Shown here in pieces: positions 38,203 through 45,067 of a stretch of 64,000 bases of DNA. The notes beneath the pieces are model-generated. The model saw only the letters and a program-made list of their open reading frames with translations. It did no database searches and was not told the DNA's origin. The stretch lies in contig NZ_WUUT01000002.1 of the NCBI RefSeq assembly GCF_009831575.1, forward strand, positions 186,001-250,000, written 5' to 3'. The translations under genes and the position numbers were made by a program. Every line of letters starts with the position of its first letter. Within the stretch, counting starts at the first letter, position 1. This DNA is from Halovenus carboxidivorans. Its GTDB lineage: Archaea > Halobacteriota > Halobacteria > Halobacteriales > Haloarculaceae.

Positions 38203-38954
38203 AGTGCGTCGTCGCCGTCGGCCTCGATTGCGAGTTCCTTGAGTCGCTGCTGGAGGTCGCGTGCCTCGTCGGGTTTCAGCCCCGGGACCGAGACATCCGC
38301 CCCGCGCGAGCCAGCGGTGTAGACCACGAGCGTCGACAGACCGAGTGCACGTTCCAGCGCGCTTCTGCTCGTGTCGACGTGCTGGATCCGAACGTACGGA
38401 ACGATCGTTCGCACGTGGGTGACGACGCCGCGTTCGAGATACAGCGAGTCGTCGCGAATCTGGTAACACCAGATCCGATAGCTCATCACGACCCAGACGA
38501 CCGAGAGTGCGACCAGCACGCCGATTCCGACCAGTCCGAACTGGACCGGCGCGTCGAGTCCGGCTAACGCTCCCGTGAGAATCGCACCGAGCACGGCCGC
38601 GAGTATCACGGCCCGACTCGCCCACTGGATCTGCACCGCACTGTCGAGCGAGCGCCGCTCCGTCGTGTACTCGGAGATCGGGCCCCGTTCGAGGCCTGTC
38701 GCCCGCGCCTGCTCTCTGGCTAGCCGTCCGCGAGTCGGTTCCGCCAGCGGCGACTCGGGTGCGGCGTTGCTGTTCGACAGTCGGTCGGTCGAGGAGTCTG
38801 GTGTGGAGTGGTCCGCGGGCCGCTGGGTACCTTGAGACTCGCTTCCAGTCGAGTCGACGCGAGGGGTGGGAGACTGCGGTGCAGTCCGTTCACCTCGGTC
38901 CTCGGAGAGCCGATCTGGACCGTCGCCAGAGACACCGTCACCTCCGTCAGTCAT
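38199..38954 (-). CDS. PH-domain membrane protein (YdbS-like), small partner
   Basis: The 251-residue protein has a long disordered polar N-terminus (about 1-95, Ser/Asp/Arg-rich), two helices (about 112-132 and 139-160) and one bPH2 domain with WCYQIRDDSLYLERGVVTHV, IVPYVRIQHVDTSRSALERA and LSTLVVYTAGSRGADVSVPG. It is translationally coupled (ATGA) to the three-domain partner, the same pairing as YdbS-YdbT. The extended acidic N-terminus is longer than in bacterial YdbS. Confidence 0.83.
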   Translation of the reverse strand: MTDGGDGVSGDGPDRLSEDRGERTAPQSPTPRVDSTGSESQGTQRPADHSTPDSSTDRLSNSNAAPESPLAEPTRGRLAREQARATGLERGPISEYTTERRSLDSAVQIQWASRAVILAAVLGAILTGALAGLDAPVQFGLVGIGVLVALSVVWVVMSYRIWCYQIRDDSLYLERGVVTHVRTIVPYVRIQHVDTSRSALERALGLSTLVVYTAGSRGADVSVPGLKPDEARDLQQRLKELAIEADGDDAL

Positions 38955-39103
38955 CGTTACTCATTCACGGCGGTAGGCTGTTAAGTCCCCGGGTGCCGGC
39001 CTCCCGCGTCCCGCTCGGTCGCCCGCAGTCTCCGCCGTGAATCGACTCCCGCGACTGTGGAACAACCGCAATGTATTTTCACGATCCCATCCGAGAGTCA
39101 GGT

Positions 39104-39373
39104 ATGAGCACGGAACTCGAAGACGCGAGCGAGCGACTCGAATCGGCAGCGACAGACGCGAGCGACGAGGACGCGAGCGAGCGGCTCTCGGAGCTTGCCG
39201 GCCAGGTATCGAGTCTCGCGGCGGACGACTCGAAGGCGGATCACGGCCGGATCGCTCGGATCCAGGCCGCGCTCGACGAACTCCAGCCGTCCGTCGACGA
39301 CGACGTGGCCGTCACGATAGACACCGCCCGCGACGAACTCAGTTCCTACCGCGAAGGGCTCGACGGGGTCTGA
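39104..39373 (+). CDS. Small acidic helical protein (DUF7553-like)
   Basis: This 89-residue protein is almost entirely helical and acidic: MSTELEDASERLESAATDAS, then SELAGQVSSLAADDSKADHG and a final helix with DTARDELSSYREGLDGV. From memory it belongs to a haloarchaeal group annotated DUF7553. No catalytic residues are seen. The start at 39104 is preferred to an in-frame start at 39071 because the latter adds 11 residues unlike the family. A TGTATTTTC box (39071-39079) lies about 28 bp upstream. Confidence 0.68.
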   Translation: MSTELEDASERLESAATDASDEDASERLSELAGQVSSLAADDSKADHGRIARIQAALDELQPSVDDDVAVTIDTARDELSSYREGLDGV

Positions 39374-39472
39374 CGACGCTGGCCGTTCTCTCCTCAGCAC
39401 TATCCGAGGCCGTCGGTCCGCCCGTCGTCGCCCGCAACGAGACTTATGTGAACACGCCCGCTACTGTCGGGT

Positions 39473-40306
39473 ATGCTCCCGCCGATTGCCAGCAACTTCG
39501 TCGCCGGAGAGAGCCAGGAGGCGGCACTCGAGTACGTCGAACAACTCAACGAGCGGGGGATCGGGGGAATTCTCAATCTGCTCGGAGAGCACTACGAGGG
39601 GTACGACGAGCCGATTGCCGATACCGACGCCTACGTCGAACTACTCGACGGGATCGAACGCCGCGACCTGGACGCCTGTATTTCGGTGAAGCCGAGCCAA
39701 CTCGGCGTCGACGTGAGCGACAGCCTGTTCGAGCGCAACTTCGCCCGCATCGTCGACGCCAGTGACACGTTCGTCTGGCTCGACATGGAAGATCACACGA
39801 CGACGGATGTCACCCTCGACTGCTTCGAGCGTCACGCCGGCGAGACGGACGGAAACGTCGGTGTCTGCGTTCAGGCGAATCTCCACAGAACCGGTGAGGA
39901 TCTCCAGCGGTTGGCCGAACTGCCGGGGAAGGTCCGCCTCGTCAAGGGCGCGTACAACGAACCCGCGGAGATTTCGTACACGGACGACGCGACTGTCGAC
40001 GCCGTGTACCGGGATACGCTCGAGTACATGTTCCGAGAGTTCGAGGACGGAATCGCCGTGGGAACTCACGACCCGGAGATGATCGATCACGCCCGGTCGT
40101 TGTACGACGAGTACGGCACGCCCTACGAGATCCAGATGCTCATGGGGGTCCGCGAGAGCGCCCAATTCGACCTCGTCGAGGAGACAGAGGCGGACGTCTA
40201 CCAGTACATCCCGTACGGCACCAAGTGGCTGTCGTACTTCTACCGGCGCCTGCGCGAACGCAAGAAGAACGTCTCCTTCGCTGCCCGAGCGATCGTCGGC
40301 TCCTGA
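39473..40306 (+). CDS. Proline dehydrogenase
   Basis: Proline dehydrogenase is an FAD-dependent TIM-barrel enzyme that oxidises proline to pyrroline-5-carboxylate. The 277-residue monofunctional form shows the family blocks CISVKPSQLGVDVSDSLFE, VWLDMEDHTTTDVTLDCFER, VGVCVQANLHRTGEDL, KVRLVKGAYNEPAEISY and the C-terminal YIPYGTKWLSYFYRRLRER, whose Tyr and paired Arg residues bind substrate. The next gene, an aldehyde dehydrogenase 77 bp downstream, would complete proline breakdown to glutamate. GACTTATG (39440-39447) lies about 29 bp before the start. Confidence 0.93.
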   Translation: MLPPIASNFVAGESQEAALEYVEQLNERGIGGILNLLGEHYEGYDEPIADTDAYVELLDGIERRDLDACISVKPSQLGVDVSDSLFERNFARIVDASDTFVWLDMEDHTTTDVTLDCFERHAGETDGNVGVCVQANLHRTGEDLQRLAELPGKVRLVKGAYNEPAEISYTDDATVDAVYRDTLEYMFREFEDGIAVGTHDPEMIDHARSLYDEYGTPYEIQMLMGVRESAQFDLVEETEADVYQYIPYGTKWLSYFYRRLRERKKNVSFAARAIVGS

Positions 40307-40383
40307 CCGCTCGGCGGTCTCGCGGTGAGTCGCCGCACGTCCGGCAGGAGGACTTTAGTCGTCGGGAAGTGTTAGTCCCACTC

Positions 40384-41907
40384 ATGGCAGAGACTCACAA
40401 TCACTACATAGACGGAGCGTGGACCGACGGGGGCGGCCGAGAGACGTTCGCGAGTTACAATCCGGCGACCGGGGAGCGACTCGGGGAGTTCCAGCGCGGG
40501 GAAGAGGGGGATGTCGAGGATGCCATCGCGGCCGCCGAGGCGGCGTTTCCGGAGTGGCGGGCGCTGTCTCGGATCGACCGCGCGGAGTATCTCTGGGACG
40601 TGTACCACGAACTTCGGGACCGCCACGAGGAACTCGGGACAATCGTGACCAAGGAATGCGGCAAGGAGATTTCGGAGGGAAAAGCCGACGTGACCGAGGC
40701 CTGGCACATGGTCGAGTGGGCTGCCGGCGACGCCCGCCACCCGAAAGGAGATGTCGTTCCGAGCGAAGTGCCGGCGAAAGACGCCTACATGCGGCGGAAA
40801 CCGCGCGGCGTTGTCGGCTGTATCACCCCGTGGAACTTCCCGGTCGCCATCCCGTTCTGGCACATGGCCGTCGCGCTGGTCGAGGGGAACACGGTCGTCT
40901 GGAAGCCGGCCGAGCAGACGCCGCTGTGCGGCCAGATCGTCGCCGAGATGATGGTCGATGCCGGCGTTCCCGACGGGGTGTTCAACCTCGTGCAGGGGTT
41001 CGGCGACGCCGGGGCGCGGATCGTCGACGACGACCGCGTCGACACCGTGTTGTTCACCGGGTCGGCAGAGGTCGGGCACGAAGTCTCCGAGAAGGTGGCC
41101 AACGACGCCGGGAAGCGAGCGGCCTGCGAGATGGGCGGGAAGAACGGCATCGTCATCACGGAGCACGCGGATCTGGATATCGCGGTCCATGCGGCCGTAA
41201 TGTCCTCGTTCAAGACCACCGGCCAGCGCTGCGTGTCGAGCGAGCGGTTGATCGTCCACACCGACGTGTACGACGAGTTCAGGCGACGCTTCGTAGACGT
41301 CGCCGAGGACGTGGCCGTCGGTGATCCGCTCGACGAGGGGACGTTCATGGGACCGCTGATCGAGGTCGACCACGTCGAGAAAGTAACCGGGTACAACGAC
41401 CTCGCACGCGAGGAGGGGGTGAACGTCCTCGTCGACCGGACGGAGTTACCTGAGAGTGAGATTCCAGACGGTCACGACGAGGGTCACTGGGTCGGACCGT
41501 TCGTCTACGAGGCCGATCCGGACGCCGATCTGCGGTGTACCTCCGAGGAGGTGTTCGGGCCACACGTCGCTCTCCTCGAATACGACGGAGACATCGAACG
41601 AGCCGTCGAGATTCACAACGACACCGAGTACGGACTCGCGGGGGCGGTGATCTCCGAGGATTACCGCCAGATCAACTACTACCGCGACCACGCCGAGGTG
41701 GGTCTGGCGTACGGGAATCTCCCGTGTATCGGCGCAGAGGTGCAACTCCCGTTCGGCGGCGTGAAGCGGTCGGGCAACGGCTATCCCTCGGCGCGGGAGG
41801 TCATCGAAGCCGTCACCGACCGCACGGCCTGGACGCTCAACAACGACAAGGAGATCCGGATGGCGCAGGGGCTCTCGGCGGATATCAAAACCAGCGACGA
41901 GACGTAG
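40384..41907 (+). CDS. Aldehyde dehydrogenase, probable 1-pyrroline-5-carboxylate dehydrogenase
   Basis: The 507-residue NAD(P)-dependent aldehyde dehydrogenase has the N169-type anchor CITPWNFPVAIPFWHMAVAL, the cofactor loop FTGSAEVGHEVSEKVA, the general-base Glu in AACEMGGKNGIVI and the nucleophilic Cys in SSFKTTGQRCVSSERLIVH. The C-terminal FGGVKRSGNGYPSAREV is also typical. Position right after proline dehydrogenase and the FKTTGQRC context favour glutamate-semialdehyde (P5C) as substrate. That assignment is contextual; a broader aldehyde range is possible. Confidence 0.88.
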   Translation: MAETHNHYIDGAWTDGGGRETFASYNPATGERLGEFQRGEEGDVEDAIAAAEAAFPEWRALSRIDRAEYLWDVYHELRDRHEELGTIVTKECGKEISEGKADVTEAWHMVEWAAGDARHPKGDVVPSEVPAKDAYMRRKPRGVVGCITPWNFPVAIPFWHMAVALVEGNTVVWKPAEQTPLCGQIVAEMMVDAGVPDGVFNLVQGFGDAGARIVDDDRVDTVLFTGSAEVGHEVSEKVANDAGKRAACEMGGKNGIVITEHADLDIAVHAAVMSSFKTTGQRCVSSERLIVHTDVYDEFRRRFVDVAEDVAVGDPLDEGTFMGPLIEVDHVEKVTGYNDLAREEGVNVLVDRTELPESEIPDGHDEGHWVGPFVYEADPDADLRCTSEEVFGPHVALLEYDGDIERAVEIHNDTEYGLAGAVISEDYRQINYYRDHAEVGLAYGNLPCIGAEVQLPFGGVKRSGNGYPSAREVIEAVTDRTAWTLNNDKEIRMAQGLSADIKTSDET

Positions 41908-41952
41908 AACAACTGGAGGCGCCGCCGCTGTTTTCGACACCGAAGGGTTTAC

Positions 41953-41972
41953 AAATTAGATACGTCTAATTT
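41953..41972. promoter_or_regulatory. Perfect 8-4-8 palindrome, probable metalloregulator operator
   Basis: AAATTAGA-TACG-TCTAATTT is a perfect dyad in otherwise G+C-rich DNA, ending 40 bp before the GDT1-type transporter gene. It overlaps the AT-rich region where the TATA box must lie. TTAG/CTAA half-sites recall DtxR/MntR/SirR-family operators. Confidence 0.55.
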
Positions 41973-42012
41973 CACCCAGTGAGCGCTGGGGCCCCCGCAC
42001 GGGTGAGTCGAG

Positions 42013-42714
42013 ATGGCTGATCTACTGACTGTTCTCATCGTCGCGGCAGGCGCACAGTTGGCGGTGCTTCCCGGTGAGAAAGTCCAGTTGATCATCGCGA
42101 GTCTCTCGACGCGGTACCACCCACTGTTGGTCGTCTCCGCCGCTGGAACGGCTTTTGCGGGGTGGACCGTGCTCGAAATTCTGTTCGGCGAGGCCATTCA
42201 GCGGGTCGTCCCCGGCCTGTATCTCGACCTCGTGACGGCCGTGTTGTTCGCCGTCTTCGCGGTGTTGCTCTGGCGGTCGATGCCGGCCCACAGCGACGGC
42301 CAGCCGGCGACGACCGACGGCGCGGGCGTGTCTGCCGTCGATGATCTCGACCCGACGCTGTTCGGACGAGCGGTGCCGAACGTCCTCGGCGGGTTCGTCC
42401 CGATTTTTGCGATGATGACCGCCGGCGAGTTCGGTGACAAGACACAGCTCATCACGATCACGCTCGCGGCCCGGTTCGGCGCACACCCCGGGATCTGGCT
42501 CGGCGAGATGCTCGTGATTATCCCGGTGAGCCTGGCGAACGCCTACTTCTTCCACACGTTCTCGCACAGATTCGACGTGCGGAAAGCACACATGTTCGGT
42601 GCCGTGCTGTTCGCCTTCTTCGCCGCCGACACGCTACTCGCGGTCACCACCGGATTTTCGGTCTGGGAGACGGCCGTCGGCGCTGTCGCCGGGTGGATCG
42701 GATCGCTGTTCTGA
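42013..42714 (+). CDS. TMEM165/GDT1 (UPF0016) family divalent cation transporter
   Basis: The 233-residue membrane protein has six to seven hydrophobic segments in two inverted halves around an Asp-rich cytoplasmic loop (about 100-120). The second half carries the family signature AGEFGDKTQLITITLAARFG. The first-half copy is altered to LPGEKVQLIIASLSTRY, where Glu takes the place of the signature Asp. Family members move Mn2+ and/or Ca2+ out of the cytoplasm; bacterial MneA-type members export manganese. The palindrome just upstream fits metal-dependent control. Confidence 0.88.
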   Translation: MADLLTVLIVAAGAQLAVLPGEKVQLIIASLSTRYHPLLVVSAAGTAFAGWTVLEILFGEAIQRVVPGLYLDLVTAVLFAVFAVLLWRSMPAHSDGQPATTDGAGVSAVDDLDPTLFGRAVPNVLGGFVPIFAMMTAGEFGDKTQLITITLAARFGAHPGIWLGEMLVIIPVSLANAYFFHTFSHRFDVRKAHMFGAVLFAFFAADTLLAVTTGFSVWETAVGAVAGWIGSLF

Positions 42715-42758
42715 CGGTGGGCGGAACACTCATTGGGATCTCTCGTGTAGATCCGACC

Positions 42759-42855
42759 GGCCGATGACGAGACACTCCCGGTCCGACGACGCGGGGCTGG
42801 ACGGGCTTGCCCCGTTCCCCGCGTCGAGATGACGAACCCTATGAGTGCTGAGGCC
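42759..42855 (+). ncRNA. Box C/D guide RNA, sR-tMet homologue (Cm34 of elongator tRNA-Met)
   Basis: All boxes are in order. A GGCC/GGCC terminal stem (42759-62, 42852-55) encloses C box ATGACGA (42764-70), a 12-nt guide (42771-82) and D' CCGA (42783-86). These are followed by C' ATGACGA (42829-35), a 12-nt guide ACCCTATGAGTG (42836-47) and D CTGA (42848-51). D' and C' are separated by a hairpin with a perfect 10-bp stem (42787-96/42817-26). The D guide is complementary to CACUCAUAGGGU. The fifth nucleotide from box D pairs with the C of the CAU anticodon, so it should direct C34 methylation of the intron-containing elongator pre-tRNA-Met. This matches the published Haloferax volcanii sR-tMet. 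Confidence 0.82.
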
Positions 42856-42950
42856 TTCGACTCTGCTGTGGCACTTGGTAGTACCGAGGATTTTGACGGA
42901 ACTCCCGACACCACTCTGGTACCACGCCGTGGTCGAGAGTCGGCGGTAGC

Positions 42951-42958
42951 GCTTAAGC
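42951..42958 (+). promoter_or_regulatory. TATA-like element of the formamidase-like gene
   Basis: GCTTAAGC is centred about 29 bp before the GTG start at 42984, supporting that start and a leaderless message. It lies downstream of the guide RNA. Confidence 0.45.
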
Positions 42959-42983
42959 GGGTCAGGTCCGTTGGTCGGTCGTA

Positions 42984-43937
42984 GTGACAGATCACGACAT
43001 CGACTATCGACTGAGCGACGACGACGAGAACGTCCACGTCGGCGTCTGGGACAACGCCCTCGACCCTGCGCTCTCGGTGGAGTCGGGTGCAGTCGTCGAG
43101 TTCGACTGTCGCGGCGCACCGAACGGGACGTTCGACGAGGACTCGACCGCCGCCGACCTCGAAGACATGTCCTTCGAGGGGCACCCGCTGACAGGCCCCG
43201 TGTTCGTCGACGGGGCCGAACCCGGAGATGTCCTCGAAATCGAACTGCTCGGGTTCGAACACGAGGGATTCGGCGTGACCTACTTCTACCCCCGAGAGGA
43301 GGAGAAAGGCCTCGTTCCCGAGGAGTTCGACGAACCCGGCGTCCACATCTGGGACTTGGACGGCGACATCGGCCACTTCGTCGACGGGATCGAGGTGCCG
43401 CTGGATCCGTTTCCGGGAATCGCCGGCGTCGCGCCCGCAGAGGCCGGCGAGCACAGCACGACTCCGCCGCGTCGCGTGGGCGGGAATCTGGACATCAAAC
43501 ACCTCACGGCCGGCTCGACGCTGTATCTGCCCGTCGAAGTCCCGGGGGCGCTGTTCAGCATCGGGGACTGCCACGCCGCACAGGGCGACGGCGAGGTCTG
43601 TATCACCGGTATCGAAGCGCCGATGTCGGTCACCGCGCGACTCTCCGTCCGCCCGGAGATGGAGATCGAACACCCCCAGTTCGAGACGGCGGGCCCGTTC
43701 TCGCTCAGTGGCGTCGACGAGCCAGCGTACGGGACGACCGGTGTCGCACCCGAGATGCGCGAGGCGGCGAAGACCGCGATTCGACAGATGATCGATCACC
43801 TGCACGCCGAGCGCGGGCTCTCGCGAACCGACGCCTACCTCCTCTGCTCGGTGGCGGTCGATCTGAAGATCAATCAGGCCGTCAACGAACCGAACTGGAC
43901 CGTCTCGGCGTATCTCCCCGAACGGCTGTTCGAGTGA
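42984..43937 (+). CDS. Acetamidase/formamidase family protein
   Basis: The 317-residue protein starts with GTG and follows the FmdA_AmdA pattern: GAVVEFDCRGAPNGTFDE, HPLTGPVFVDGAEPGDVLEI, later GVAPAEAGEHSTTPPRRVGG, NLDIKHLTAGSTLYLPVEVP and GALFSIGDCHAAQGDGEVCI. These beta-rich enzymes hydrolyse formamide or acetamide to ammonium and the carboxylate using a metal centre. No amide transporter or urease cluster is near. The metal-site His/Asp/Glu positions appear retained (GDCHAAQGDGE). It is convergent with the DUF2891 gene, 4 bp between stops. Confidence 0.9.
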   Translation: MTDHDIDYRLSDDDENVHVGVWDNALDPALSVESGAVVEFDCRGAPNGTFDEDSTAADLEDMSFEGHPLTGPVFVDGAEPGDVLEIELLGFEHEGFGVTYFYPREEEKGLVPEEFDEPGVHIWDLDGDIGHFVDGIEVPLDPFPGIAGVAPAEAGEHSTTPPRRVGGNLDIKHLTAGSTLYLPVEVPGALFSIGDCHAAQGDGEVCITGIEAPMSVTARLSVRPEMEIEHPQFETAGPFSLSGVDEPAYGTTGVAPEMREAAKTAIRQMIDHLHAERGLSRTDAYLLCSVAVDLKINQAVNEPNWTVSAYLPERLFE

Positions 43938-43941
43938 GGGC

Positions 43942-45021
43942 TCAGCAGCCCGGCGCGATACCGCCGTCCGACCGAGTCAGCAGATAGAGGACGAACGACG
44001 AGAGCCAGTGTGAACCGGCATACGCGTCGGTGAAGGCCGCGCTGACACCCGCCTCGGCGTGGTGTCGCGCACTCGCTTCGAGACGGTCACGGTCGTACTG
44101 TTCCGGGACAGTCTCGGCGAGGCCAGCGAGACACCACGCCTTGGAGAGATTCAGGCCGACCAGATGCAGTTCGAGGCCGTCTTCGGACTCCGAGTCTACG
44201 TCGACCGGGTCGAGGATAGCGTCGTACGGGGATTGGCTGAGGTCGGGCAGGAAGGTATCGAGCCACTCGACGAACTCGGTGCCGTCGAGCACCCGTCGCA
44301 TCAGATCGGCCTCCGTAAGCGCCGGCGAGAGGAAGTCCCAGCCGAGCGGCTCGTATTCGACCGGGTAGCGCTCGTCGTCACCGAAAAACCGGATTGCGGT
44401 GTCCCGTGTCGACCGTCGAAGCGAGTCCGCGCCCGTAACTGTCGCGTAATCCCAGACGGCGGCCAGCGCGAACGCGGTGTTGTCGTGGGTGCCGACCCTG
44501 AACGGCCGGTCCCCGTTCAGAAACTCCGATTCGACCAGCTCGGCGATTCTCGATTCCAGCGGTCGCAGACACTCCCGGTACTCCTCGGCCTGCTCGTCGT
44601 CCCACAGCGCGAGTTCCGCCGCGAGTCGGAGCAGCCAGGCCCACCCGTACGGACACTCGAAGGTCGGGTTCTCCTCGAAGTACTCGACTTCGCCGCGGAC
44701 GTTCGCGGGGGTGAATCGCTCGTCGATTTCGCTGATGATCTCCTCGCGGCGAGGGTGGCTCTCGGAGAGCCTGAGCTGTCGGAGCAGACACCAGTGGCTG
44801 TGCACCGCCGAGTGCCAGTCGAAACACCCGAAAAACACCGGATGACGTTCGCTCGGTTCGATCTGGGCGTCGGGGCCGTCGACCGAGCCCTGGTAGTGCG
44901 GGTACTCCGTCCCGATAGCGTCGAGCGGGTACTCGGCGAGCGCCGACTGTAGCTCGGCGTCCGGGTCGTCGAACGTCCCCGAGAGCAGTCGATCCGCATC
45001 GAGATGGCTCAGAGGATCCAT
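43942..45021 (-). CDS. DUF2891 family protein
   Basis: The 359-residue protein matches DUF2891: HPVFFGCFDWHSAVHSHWCL near residue 60-80, then FECPYGWAWLLRLAAELALW, RPFRVGTHDNTAFALAAVWD and GLNLSKAWCLAGLA. Repeated Trp-rich helices suggest an alpha/alpha-toroid fold like glycosidases or epimerases, but no catalytic role is established. The ATG at 45021 is chosen over a GTG at 45036. It follows the large Tat lipoprotein gene with a 46-bp gap and may share its transcript. Confidence 0.82.
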   Translation of the reverse strand: MDPLSHLDADRLLSGTFDDPDAELQSALAEYPLDAIGTEYPHYQGSVDGPDAQIEPSERHPVFFGCFDWHSAVHSHWCLLRQLRLSESHPRREEIISEIDERFTPANVRGEVEYFEENPTFECPYGWAWLLRLAAELALWDDEQAEEYRECLRPLESRIAELVESEFLNGDRPFRVGTHDNTAFALAAVWDYATVTGADSLRRSTRDTAIRFFGDDERYPVEYEPLGWDFLSPALTEADLMRRVLDGTEFVEWLDTFLPDLSQSPYDAILDPVDVDSESEDGLELHLVGLNLSKAWCLAGLAETVPEQYDRDRLEASARHHAEAGVSAAFTDAYAGSHWLSSFVLYLLTRSDGGIAPGC

Positions 45022-45067
45022 GACTCGGGGATTCACGGCCCCGGCGTTTCAGTATATCGACCGAGAG

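Noticed and set aside
42861-42950. Possible second small RNA (ACCAC/GTGGT hairpin near 42921) after the C/D RNA
   Set aside because: Only a 5-bp stem without box motifs. It may be a 3' extension of the guide RNA precursor, but nothing supports a separate gene.
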